Assembly: GCA_012514785.1 (NCBI GenBank)
Contig: JAAYZP010000390.1
Location: 1-16,628, forward strand
Reading direction: 5' to 3'
From: Propionibacterium sp.
GTDB taxonomy: Bacteria > Actinomycetota > Actinomycetes > Propionibacteriales > Propionibacteriaceae
Length of the DNA: 16,628 bases
The notes beneath the pieces are model-generated. The model was not told where the DNA came from. It worked only from the letters and a program-made list of their open reading frames with translations, and did not search any database. This document shows, piece after piece, positions 9,384 to 15,739 of the stretch (position 1 is its first letter; the number at the start of each line of letters is the position of its first letter). The translations under genes and the position numbers were made by a program.

Positions 9384-9453
9384 CGATTGGAGAGGTCCGA
9401 CTGTTACGGTTGCGCGTCAGCCCGGAGTTGCACCGGCTTCTTGTCACCAATCA
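9384..9453 (-). ncRNA. Compact cobalamin riboswitch (copy B)
   Basis: Read on the minus strand, the core contains CCGGTGCAACTCCGG, then CTGACGCGCAACCGTAA, then AGTCGGACCT. These match the conserved cobalamin-riboswitch core (the second is close to the E. coli btuB element). A closing stem TGATTGG (9453-9447) with CCAATCG (9390-9384) encloses it, with one G-U pair. The usual hairpin between the GTAA and AGTC segments is missing here, giving an aptamer of about 70 nt. It lies in the leader of the toroid gene, about 30 nt upstream of the ATG. How it switches expression is not clear. Confidence 0.85.
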
Positions 9454-9459
9454 CCCTCG

Positions 9460-9468
9460 AACCTACCA
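9460..9468 (-). promoter_or_regulatory. Extended -10 promoter for riboswitch B and the toroid gene
   Basis: On the minus strand TGGTAGGTT forms TGn plus TAGGTT. The first base of the riboswitch closing stem (9453) lies 7 nt after it, a normal distance for a transcription start. No -35 is visible. It starts 24 nt behind the S-component stop. Confidence 0.5.
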
Positions 9469-9491
9469 CCGGCGGGCGGGTTCCCCCCGCA

Positions 9492-10331
9492 TCAGCTGCG
9501 GCTGATCCGGGACATCCCTGCGGCCCGTCGGAGCACGGTGAGCAGCGGCCGACCCAACACCAGGATCGCCACCGCGGTCGTGATTGCGCGCCCGGTGTCC
9601 CACCCCGCGGTCGACGTGAGGAGCGTGAACCACAGGAAACTCGTCAGGTTGTCCAGGAACGGGGCCCCGGGGACGTAGTCCAGCGAGCCGGTGGCCACGC
9701 CGTCGACGCCCACGCCCGTGACGAACGGCCAGAACCAGAGGTTCAGCAACACCCCGAAGACGTACGCGGCCACGACGCCGAGGCCCATGAGCATCGCGAT
9801 CTCGCCCTTCCCACGCACCCGGCGAGGCAGGAGCCCTGCTGCGAGTCCCACCCACCCCGCGCACATCATCTGGAACGGCAGCCACGGGCCGACGCCCGCC
9901 GTCAGCAGGGCGGAGGCGAACAGCGACGTGTAGCCCAGCAGGAAGCCGAACCCCGGCCCGAATACGCGACCGGCGAGGATGATGAGGAAGAACACGCTTT
10001 CCACACCCGCGGTGCCGGCTCCGAGCGCGGGCCGGATCACGGCGTTGATCGCCGACAGCACGCCCAGCATCGCGAGTGCCTTGGAGTCGAGGCCGCCGTC
10101 GCTGATCTGCGCCACCACGAGCAGCAGGATGAGCGGCAGCATGGCCGCCAGGATGAACGGAGCATCGGCGGCGTGCTCCGTCGGCATGTCCACCGCCGGC
10201 AGCAGCAGCGGCCAACCCAGCGCGAACAGCCCGAGCAGGCTCGAAGCCACGATCAGCGACCACGAGCGCCACCCCAGCTGCACCCCGACGAGAGGTGCGG
10301 GGATGTCGATCCGGTCATCAACGCGAGGCAC
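9492..10331 (-). CDS. ECF transporter S component, probable cobalamin/corrinoid-specific
   Basis: This 279-aa membrane protein has about seven hydrophobic segments, for example WSLIVASSLLGLFALGWPLL, FILAAMLPLILLLVVAQI, VFFLIILAGRVFGPGFGFLL, WLPFQMMCAGWVGLAAGLLP and IAMLMGLGVVAAYVFGVLL. The FGPGFGFLLG..TSLFASALL region and the gene order identify it as the substrate-binding S subunit of an energy-coupling-factor importer. Cobalamin as substrate is inferred from the upstream riboswitch and transcobalamin-like partners, not from binding residues. It is longer than the common S proteins of about 180-200 aa. GTG 10331 was chosen because GAGGAG lies 7 nt upstream; it overlaps the ATPase gene by 14 nt. 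Riboswitch B begins just behind its stop. Confidence 0.88.
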   Translation of the reverse strand: MPRVDDRIDIPAPLVGVQLGWRSWSLIVASSLLGLFALGWPLLLPAVDMPTEHAADAPFILAAMLPLILLLVVAQISDGGLDSKALAMLGVLSAINAVIRPALGAGTAGVESVFFLIILAGRVFGPGFGFLLGYTSLFASALLTAGVGPWLPFQMMCAGWVGLAAGLLPRRVRGKGEIAMLMGLGVVAAYVFGVLLNLWFWPFVTGVGVDGVATGSLDYVPGAPFLDNLTSFLWFTLLTSTAGWDTGRAITTAVAILVLGRPLLTVLRRAAGMSRISRS

Positions 10332-11880
10332 GGTCGTACTCCTCGACGGTCAGTAGTGGCACCGGGTTGGCCACCTTCGCCACCTGCGTGGCCAGCAGCT
10401 GACTGGAGGCCAGCACGTCGCGCGCCGGCCCGTCGGAGACAATCTCTCCCTCGGCCATGACGACGACACGGGAGCAGACCCGGGCGGCCATCTCGACGTC
10501 GTGCGTCGCGATGAGCACCGCGCGCCCGTCGTCGGCCATCCTCTGGATCGTTTCGCCCAGCACCGCCTTGGCCGCGTAGTCGAGGCCTCGGGTGGGCTCG
10601 TCGAGCAGAACCACGTCGGGGTTGCCGACGAGCTCGACGGCGAGCACTACCGCGATCTTCTGCCCCTCCGACAGGTCGCGGGGATGTGCGTCGGCGTCGA
10701 TCGTCGGCACGAGCGTGCGCAGTAGCGCCATCGTCGTGCCCGCCGCCGCCCCGGCGACAGCGTCGCCCGCCGCGCACTCCGCTTCGACGCTGGCCAGGTA
10801 CAGCAGGTCGGAGGCCGTCTGCGGCACCAGCGAGACCTGGCCCGCCGACTCCACCCGTCCTGCGGACTTGTTGCCGGCCCCCTGGATCGCCCACATCAGG
10901 CTGGACTTCCCGCAGCCGTTGCGGCCCATCAGCGCGGTGACCTGGCCGCGATGCAGATCCAGGTCCACACCGCGCACCGCCACCACGGATGGGTACTTCA
11001 CGACGATGCCGCGGGCGGTCAGCGTGACGCTGCCCGGGGCGAACGGGCGGGGGAGCGTCGGCGGGTGCTCGGCCCACGTGCGCCGCTGGGGTGCCGCCAG
11101 TCGACGTCCCTCCCGGATCGTGAGCGGCAGCGGCTCCCAGCCCTGGCTGATGCCCAGCTCCACCAGCGGCGGCCGGATCGGGGCGGTGGCGAGCACGTCG
11201 CGGACGGGGCCGTGGGCCACGGAGCCGTCGGGGGAGACCAGGAGCACGCTGTCGGCGAACTCGATCACGCGCTCCATGCGGTGTTCGGCGAGCAGCACCG
11301 TCGTGCCGAGGTCCCGGACGAGGCGTGAGATGAGGGCGAGCACCTCCTCCGCGGCGATGGGGTCGAGCGCCGAGGTGGGCTCGTCGAGGACCAGAACCTT
11401 GGGCGAGCTCGCCAGCACGCTCCCGATCGCCACCCGTTGCTGTTGGCCGCCAGACAGCGTCCGCAGCGCGCGTCGTCGGAGGTCGGCGATGCCGAGCAGG
11501 TCGAGCGTCTCCTCCACCCGACGTCGCATCTCCGCCTCGGGGAAGCCGAGCTGCTCCATCGAGTAGGCGAGCTCCTCCTCGACGTTGTCCGTGACGAACC
11601 CGGCCAACGGGTCCTGGCCGACGTACCCCACGGTCGTCGCCAACTCCCTGGTGTGGAGCATGGTGGTGTCCCGGTCGTCGATGACGATGCGCCCGGTGCG
11701 GGTGCCACCGGTGAAGCGGGGCACGAGGTTGTTCACGCTGCCCAGCAGCGTCGACTTCCCCGACCCTGTGGGCCCGATCACCAGGCACAGCTCGCCCTCC
11801 TCGATCTCGAAGGAGACGCCGTCGAGGCGGAGCAGGTCGTTGCTGGGATAGCGGAAGGTCACGCCCTCGAAACGGATCAC
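10318..11880 (-). CDS. Fused double ATPase of an ECF transporter (EcfA-EcfA')
   Basis: Two ABC ATPase domains are joined in one 520-aa chain, replacing the usual EcfA1 and EcfA2. Domain 1: Walker A GPTGSGKST (36-44), Q-loop VGQDP, signature LSGGQ (142-146), Walker B VLVLDEP, and switch His in AEHRM. Domain 2: Walker A GRNGCGKSS (319-327), Q-loop VPQTAS, signature LSEGQ (403-407), VVLLDEPTRGLD, and switch His in ATHD. Both sites therefore look competent. GTG 11880 was chosen for the GGAGGG SD 6 nt upstream and the 4-nt GTGA overlap with ecfT. A much longer open frame runs upstream to 13545 but is only a shadow of ecfT. It powers import together with EcfT and the S subunit. Confidence 0.93.
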   Translation of the reverse strand: MIRFEGVTFRYPSNDLLRLDGVSFEIEEGELCLVIGPTGSGKSTLLGSVNNLVPRFTGGTRTGRIVIDDRDTTMLHTRELATTVGYVGQDPLAGFVTDNVEEELAYSMEQLGFPEAEMRRRVEETLDLLGIADLRRRALRTLSGGQQQRVAIGSVLASSPKVLVLDEPTSALDPIAAEEVLALISRLVRDLGTTVLLAEHRMERVIEFADSVLLVSPDGSVAHGPVRDVLATAPIRPPLVELGISQGWEPLPLTIREGRRLAAPQRRTWAEHPPTLPRPFAPGSVTLTARGIVVKYPSVVAVRGVDLDLHRGQVTALMGRNGCGKSSLMWAIQGAGNKSAGRVESAGQVSLVPQTASDLLYLASVEAECAAGDAVAGAAAGTTMALLRTLVPTIDADAHPRDLSEGQKIAVVLAVELVGNPDVVLLDEPTRGLDYAAKAVLGETIQRMADDGRAVLIATHDVEMAARVCSRVVVMAEGEIVSDGPARDVLASSQLLATQVAKVANPVPLLTVEEYDRASR

Positions 11881-13049
11881 GACACACCCTCCATCGTTGG
11901 TCGGCCCGCCGTCAGCGACGGCGGGGGAGTGATGAACGCGGGCAGCGCCGCGACGACGAGCGCCGCGAGCAGCGGGAACGTCAACGTCGGCCATACCAGC
12001 GGCGTGATGCTCGGGTTGAGCGCCGTCGGGTCGCCGATCACCCGCAGGTAATGCACGATCAGCGCCATGACGAGTCCGCACGCGACGGTGAGGGTCTCGG
12101 CCACGCCCCACCGGTCGCGCCGGTACCGCGTGCGACGCACGTGGCGGCCGGCCATCCGCAGCGCGGCCACGACGGCGGCGACGCCACCGACCAGGAGCGC
12201 GGCCTCCAGCAGGTTCACACCGAGCACGCTCGGCCCGATCCCGGGGCGCGCCAGCAGGAAGTAGGACCAGACGGCGAGCAGCATCACGCCGCCCAGCCCG
12301 GCCGCGGTGGAGGTCAGCCGCTCCCGGCCGGTCGCGACGCCCGAACGGCCGTAGCCACGCACCTCCATGCTGGCAGCGAGCGCGATGGAGCGTTCGAGGG
12401 CGTCGGAGAGCACGGGGATGATGATCGTCTCGACCACGCCCAGGCGCTCGCGGCGGGTCTTCCGGCCGCCCCCATCCGCCATCGTCGACTGCCGCCGTCG
12501 GAGTTTCCTGACACGCATCACCCGCAGGAAGGACTCCCCAAGCTGGGGGAAGACACTGAACGACACGATGAGGATGGTGCCCAGCTCGTAGAGCGCGGAC
12601 GGCAGCGCCGCGAGCAGCCGCTTGGGGTTGGCGAGCGAATTGGCCGCCCCGACGCAGATGATCATCGTCGCGAGGCGGAGGCCGTCGTAGAGCCCGTAGA
12701 GGAGGGACTCGAGCGACACAGGACCGAGCAAGCGGATCCCGCGCACGAAGTCGGGCAGGGGGATCTCCGGCAGCGTGAACAACACGGTGGGGCCGTCGCC
12801 GCCGCCGAACACCACCCGGAAGGCCACCCGGAACGCCACGACGAACAACCCGAGCAGCAGGTAGAGCTTGTAGCCCTTCGCCCAGGGGTTGTCGCCGCGG
12901 CGCGCGAGCGTCACGAGCGTGACGACCGCGATGGTGCCGAGCAGGAACAACGGGTTCGTCGTCGTGCTCGCCGCCACCGCGATCGCCAATGCGAACCCCC
13001 ACCACGCGAACGGGTGCAGGGGTCGCGGGAGGAAATAGCGCTTGATCAT
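11877..13049 (-). CDS. ecfT: ECF transporter transmembrane component EcfT (CbiQ family), with C-terminal extension
   Basis: This 390-aa membrane protein is the coupling subunit that links the ATPases to the S component. The family hallmark is ASMEVRGYGRSG, with the Arg-Gly coupling motif near residue 228; basic coupling-helix residues (RVRKLRRRQ) precede it. Several membrane helices lie before this point. Unusually, about 140 residues follow it, with roughly four further hydrophobic segments including MLLAVWSYFLLA, AALLVGGVAAVVAAL and LTVACGLVMALIVHYL; ordinary EcfT proteins are nearer 265 aa. ATG 13049 overlaps the preceding gene stop as ATGA, with GAGGG immediately before it, so translation is probably coupled. 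The stop overlaps the ATPase gene. Confidence 0.9.
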   Translation of the reverse strand: MIKRYFLPRPLHPFAWWGFALAIAVAASTTTNPLFLLGTIAVVTLVTLARRGDNPWAKGYKLYLLLGLFVVAFRVAFRVVFGGGDGPTVLFTLPEIPLPDFVRGIRLLGPVSLESLLYGLYDGLRLATMIICVGAANSLANPKRLLAALPSALYELGTILIVSFSVFPQLGESFLRVMRVRKLRRRQSTMADGGGRKTRRERLGVVETIIIPVLSDALERSIALAASMEVRGYGRSGVATGRERLTSTAAGLGGVMLLAVWSYFLLARPGIGPSVLGVNLLEAALLVGGVAAVVAALRMAGRHVRRTRYRRDRWGVAETLTVACGLVMALIVHYLRVIGDPTALNPSITPLVWPTLTFPLLAALVVAALPAFITPPPSLTAGRPTMEGVS

Positions 13050-13729
13050 CCCTCGCGCCGGCGCCACCAGACGACGCCGCCGGCCAGGGCCGCGGCGCCG
13101 ACGAACCCGACGCCGGCGACCGTGCCCATGGGCACCTCGCCGTCGGAGGCGGGCTCGCTGCCGGAACCGGTGCGGCCATCGCCCCCGGGCTCGACGGTGT
13201 CGCCGTCGGACGCGGTGGGCAGGGAACGTGGCGGCACCGGGCCCGAACCGGTGGTGTCCAGCGAGAACGACCATCCTTCGTAGCCGCCGGGCTGTACTTC
13301 CCGGTTGGCGATGCCGAAACTGGCGTACGTCCAATCGCCGCCGGCGGACGCGTGCCAGTAGGACCAGAACGCCTCACGCGGGGGCGTGACCACGCAGTCC
13401 TCGCGGTAGGTCGAGCCGCCAAGCACCAGATCGGTATCGGCGGCCGGGTGGCCGGCGATGCGACAGACGAAGCCGGGGCCGTCCTTGATCGTGCCGCTCG
13501 GGGCCTCACCGAGTGCGGCGACCAGCGCTTCGTGGCCCGTCGCACCGTCTGCCAGGCCCCTGACGCAGCGGATGATCGTGTCCTCGTCGAGTTCCTGGAA
13601 GTCGACGACGACCGTCACCGACGCGCCGTCGGTGCAGTGGCCGTCGGTGGCTGCCGGCGCCGCGTGGGCACCGGCAGTACCGGCGAGTGCGAGCAGGCCA
13701 CCGAGCAGAACTGCGGCGAGCCTGCGCAT
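13046..13729 (-). CDS. Secreted, membrane-anchored DUF4430-like (transcobalamin C-terminal-like) protein
   Basis: This 227-aa protein has a signal peptide (residues 1-24, ending GAHAA), a folded domain (about 30-157), a Gly/Ser/Pro/acidic linker and a C-terminal membrane helix (about 199-222) ending in RRREG. The domain has the pattern of DUF4430 proteins: a SVTVVVDF strand, GATGHEALVAAL helix, the FVCRIAG strand, then FWSYWHASAGGDWTYASFG and a closing GGYEGWSF. Cys32, Cys55, Cys89 and Cys112 could form two disulfides. The family assignment is by pattern recognition. It is homologous to the preceding gene. ATG 13729 has GGAG 6 nt upstream and lies 1 nt behind that gene's stop. Proposed role: an outer-surface corrinoid-binding or docking partner of the ECF importer. 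Confidence 0.82.
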   Translation of the reverse strand: MRRLAAVLLGGLLALAGTAGAHAAPAATDGHCTDGASVTVVVDFQELDEDTIIRCVRGLADGATGHEALVAALGEAPSGTIKDGPGFVCRIAGHPAADTDLVLGGSTYREDCVVTPPREAFWSYWHASAGGDWTYASFGIANREVQPGGYEGWSFSLDTTGSGPVPPRSLPTASDGDTVEPGGDGRTGSGSEPASDGEVPMGTVAGVGFVGAAALAGGVVWWRRREG

Positions 13730-13730
13730 G

Positions 13731-14249
13731 TCAGACTCCGGCGCCGGGTGGCCCGGGGTTGGTGTCGTCGTCGGAATCGACGTCGTCGGTCTCGCCAGCG
13801 CCTTCATCCCCGGTCAGGGGATTAGCCTGGGGCGCGACGGCGTCGACGTCCCAGTCGGGCTGGAGCGCCCAGCTGACGATCTGTCCGGCGTCGAGGGTGA
13901 GTTCGCCCGCGCCGACCTCGGCCATGGCCCAGTCGTCGCCGTCGTCGGAGGTCCAGAGGCTCCACCATTCCTGTGCGGTGGTGCCATCAGCTGCCCGGTC
14001 CGCGATCGTCGTGAAGAACGGGCCCTCTTCCTCCGTCATACCTGCGGAGATGGTGGCTTCCTGCGCGGTGCCGAATTCGGTGGCGCAACCGCCGGTGACG
14101 GTTTCGTCGAATTCGACGTGTACCCAGACGTTGTCCTGGGCGAGGCACGTGTCTGCCGTGGTCGTGGTGTCCGCCACGGCGGGGAGACCGGAGCCGATCG
14201 CAAGCGCGACGATGGCCACGGTAGCCAACTTCATTGGGGTCTTAGCCAT
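13731..14249 (-). CDS. Secreted DUF4430-like protein, first gene of the B12-regulated operon
   Basis: This 172-aa protein has a signal peptide (MAKTPMKLATVAIVALAIGS, likely cut after AVA at 26), a domain at about 35-130 and an acidic Asp/Gly/Pro-rich tail without a membrane helix, so it is probably released. The domain resembles that of the next gene: Cys35, the NVWVHVEF strand, Cys55, a GTAQEATISAG helix, WWSLWTSDDGDDWAMAEVG and GQIVSWAL. ATG 14249 was chosen because it begins the signal peptide; AAGG lies 9 nt upstream (14259-14262). Upstream codons in the frame fall in the riboswitch. Cobalamin-related function is inferred from the riboswitch and neighbours; no ligand residues can be named. 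Confidence 0.8.
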   Translation of the reverse strand: MAKTPMKLATVAIVALAIGSGLPAVADTTTTADTCLAQDNVWVHVEFDETVTGGCATEFGTAQEATISAGMTEEEGPFFTTIADRAADGTTAQEWWSLWTSDDGDDWAMAEVGAGELTLDAGQIVSWALQPDWDVDAVAPQANPLTGDEGAGETDDVDSDDDTNPGPPGAGV

Positions 14250-14252
14250 GTT

Positions 14253-14284
14253 TGGCTGCCTTTCATTGAGATGTATCGGAGCCA
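14253..14284 (-). promoter_or_regulatory. Possible SD-sequestering hairpin of riboswitch A
   Basis: On the minus strand TGGCT (14284-14280) can pair with AGCCA (14257-14253). The 22-nt loop holds ATCTCA and the SD AAGG (14262-14259). TGGCT overlaps the 3' arm of the riboswitch closing stem, so the two pairings exclude each other. Confidence 0.5.
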
Positions 14285-14358
14285 GGTCCGACTCACCTCG
14301 ACGAGGCATTACGGTTGCGCGACAGTACCGGAATCTCACCGGAATTTCTTGGGCTCCG
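14277..14358 (-). ncRNA. Cobalamin riboswitch (copy A)
   Basis: The minus strand shows the conserved cobalamin core: CCGGTGAGATTCCGG, then CTGTCGCGCAACCGTAA, a small CCTC-GTC-GAGG hairpin, then GAGTCGGACCT. A 7-bp closing stem CGGAGCC (14358-14352) with GGCTCCG (14283-14277) encloses it. The terminal loop TGAGAT (14338-14333) is complementary to ATCTCA (14272-14267) near the SD, a pairing like the L5-L13 kissing loop of this class. It precedes the six-gene region of secreted proteins and ECF transporter. Translational control is likely because the pairing partner sits next to the SD; no terminator was seen. Confidence 0.88.
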
Positions 14359-14364
14359 CGCCCC

Positions 14365-14370
14365 ACCTTA
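14365..14370 (-). promoter_or_regulatory. -10 of the B12-regulated ECF operon
   Basis: TAAGGT on the minus strand fits TANNNT and ends 7 nt before the first base of the riboswitch closing stem. The geometry is the same as at riboswitch B. No good -35 is visible upstream. Confidence 0.5.
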
Positions 14371-14415
14371 GCCGCTCTGGAACAATGGATCAGAACCGGG
14401 TCGAAAGGGATTCTG

Positions 14416-15069
14416 ATGGCTCCACGAGCAGTGGTCTTCGATATGGACGGCACGTTGACCGATACCGAGAGCGTCTGGGACGAGGTGCGACGGGGGCTGG
14501 CAGCGCAGGCCGGGCGCCCGTGGACCGACGAGAACACGCGGGCCATGATGGGCATGTCGACGCCCGAGTGGAGCCACTACCTGGTGGAGACCGTCGGGTT
14601 GCCGATGTCCCCGGAGGAGGCCGCGCGCGAGACCGTGCAGGGCATGGCCGAGCACTACATGCGCGGCGTGAAGCTGATGCCGGGGGCGGTGGAGGCCGTG
14701 CGGCGCATGGCGGAGCGGTACCCCGTCGCCATCGTGTCGTCCTCCCCGCGCCTCCTGATCGAGACGGCGGCCGACGTGTTGCGCATCCGCGACGTGCTGA
14801 GCGCCACCGTCTCCACGGAGGAGGTGAGCCGTGGCAAGCCGGCGCCCGACGGTTACCTCCGGGCGTGCGAGGAGCTCGACGCGCTGCCCGGTGAGGCCAT
14901 CGCCGTCGAGGACGCGGAGAACGGCATCCTGTCGGCGCTCAACGCGGGGATGACCGTCGTGTCCGTGCCCGGCGAGTTCCACCCGCCCGCGCAGGAGGTG
15001 CTGGATCGGACGACGGTGATCAAGCACCTCGACGAGCTCACCACCGAGTTCGTCGAGCAGTTGTTCTGA
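14416..15069 (+). CDS. HAD-family hydrolase, beta-phosphoglucomutase/phosphatase-like
   Basis: This 217-aa protein is a HAD-superfamily subclass I enzyme. Visible residues: nucleophile Asp9 and acid/base Asp11 in FDMDGTLTDTE, Ser108 in VSSSP, Lys141 in RGKPAPDGYL, and Glu165-Asp166 in AVEDAENGI. A helical cap (about 18-85) lies between the first two motifs, as in beta-phosphoglucomutase and sugar-phosphate phosphatases; the substrate cannot be told. ATG 14416 has AAGGGA 5 nt upstream. It is divergent from the B12 operon with 166 nt between start codons, and no convincing promoter was found for it. The cofactor locus next door is not evidence for a B12-related substrate. Confidence 0.9.
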   Translation: MAPRAVVFDMDGTLTDTESVWDEVRRGLAAQAGRPWTDENTRAMMGMSTPEWSHYLVETVGLPMSPEEAARETVQGMAEHYMRGVKLMPGAVEAVRRMAERYPVAIVSSSPRLLIETAADVLRIRDVLSATVSTEEVSRGKPAPDGYLRACEELDALPGEAIAVEDAENGILSALNAGMTVVSVPGEFHPPAQEVLDRTTVIKHLDELTTEFVEQLF

Positions 15070-15084
15070 CCGATGGCCGAGGCC

Positions 15085-15124
15085 GGTGACGCATGTGCGG
15101 CGACGTCGCAGTACACGCGTCATC
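15085..15124. terminator. Palindromic structure between convergent genes, possible two-way terminator
   Basis: GGTGACGC (15085-15092) pairs with GCGTCATC (15117-15124) with one G-T wobble; GTG (15095-15097) and CAC (15114-15116) continue the stem past a 2-nt bulge. The centre holds the perfect palindrome GCGACGTCGC (15100-15109). There is no T-run, so a terminator role rests on its position between two converging genes. Confidence 0.4.
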
Positions 15125-15145
15125 TGCCCCGACTTCAGGGCCGGC

Positions 15146-15721
15146 TCAGCGCAGCGGCACGAAGAGGTATTGGCCCACGCGGCTGATGCTGGACTTGCCG
15201 GCCGCGTCCTTCTCGATGCGCCACAGCTGCCCCGACACCGGGATCACCATGATGCCGCCGGGCGCGAGCTGGGCCACGAGTTCCTGGGGCAGCTTGCGCG
15301 TGCCGGCGGAGACGAGGATGCGGTCGTACGGGCCGGCATTGGCGTGCCCGAGCTTGCCCTTGACCGCCTGCTGGATGGATGCCCAGGGGCGCTCGACGGT
15401 GGCGAGGTTCGCGCTCCCGAACTCGACGAGCTCCTGCTCGATCTCCAGCCCGAGCACCGACCCCTCCGGGCCAGTCAGCTCCGCGAGGATCGCAGTGGTC
15501 CAGCCGGAGCCGGCGCCGACGTCGAGCACCTTCGCCCCGGCGGGCACCTCCAGGAGGTAGAGCATGTCGCGCACGGTGGTGGGCTGCGAGTTGGTCTGGT
15601 TGCGCGGGATCGGCAGGGGCCGGTCCTCGTCGGCGCGGTGCCGCACCTTCTCCGGCAGGAAGTTCACGCGTGGGCTGGCGTCGACGGCGCGGTCGATGCG
15701 CTCCTCTAGCTCGTCAGTCAT
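15146..15721 (-). CDS. pcm: Protein-L-isoaspartate O-methyltransferase-like SAM methyltransferase
   Basis: This 191-aa protein resembles protein-L-isoaspartate O-methyltransferases, which methylate damaged aspartyl residues so they can be repaired. It has the PCMT-type QPTTVRDML segment (46-54), the SAM-binding motif VLDVGAGSG (65-73), an acidic end of the next strand (LGLEIEQEL), and the late LAPGGIMVIPV strand. The N-terminal part is short, and substrate specificity is less certain than the methyltransferase fold. ATG 15721 has no SD; TACAGT ends 7 nt before it, so the mRNA may be leaderless. It lies 18 nt behind the unknown 119-aa gene and may also be read as part of that transcript. Confidence 0.82.
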   Translation of the reverse strand: MTDELEERIDRAVDASPRVNFLPEKVRHRADEDRPLPIPRNQTNSQPTTVRDMLYLLEVPAGAKVLDVGAGSGWTTAILAELTGPEGSVLGLEIEQELVEFGSANLATVERPWASIQQAVKGKLGHANAGPYDRILVSAGTRKLPQELVAQLAPGGIMVIPVSGQLWRIEKDAAGKSSISRVGQYLFVPLR

Positions 15722-15728
15722 GGCCGTA

Positions 15729-15734
15729 ACTGTA
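15729..15734 (-). promoter_or_regulatory. -10-like hexamer before the PCMT gene
   Basis: TACAGT on the minus strand ends 7 nt before the ATG at 15721. No SD is present between them, fitting a leaderless start. No clear -35 was found, and the site lies next to the end of the upstream gene. Confidence 0.35.
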
Positions 15735-15739
15735 ATTGA

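Noticed and set aside
9355..9450. N-terminal extension of the toroid protein by 32 residues
   Set aside because: Those codons lie in the riboswitch, and the extension would precede and spoil the signal peptide at ATG 9354.
9469..9491. Terminator between the S-component gene and riboswitch B
   Set aside because: GCGGG and CCCGC can form a 5-bp hairpin on the minus strand, but no T-run follows.
12051..13283. Plus-strand open frame of 410 codons opposite ecfT
   Set aside because: It is a His/Arg/Glu-rich string with no recognisable motif; the minus-strand frame has EcfT features and overlapping neighbours.
11881..13545. Upstream extension of the fused ATPase to more than 1000 residues
   Set aside because: The extension runs out of frame through ecfT and reads as low-complexity sequence. 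GTG 11880 has an SD and a normal domain start.
14360..14370. AGGT/ACCT as the outer stem of both riboswitches
   Set aside because: Both copies have AGGT before and ACCT within the core, but AGGT is part of the -10 hexamer and the longer, variable-sequence stems are better closing helices.
14250..14555. N-terminal extension of the first secreted protein
   Set aside because: It passes through the riboswitch and into the divergent HAD gene; the signal peptide begins at ATG 14249.
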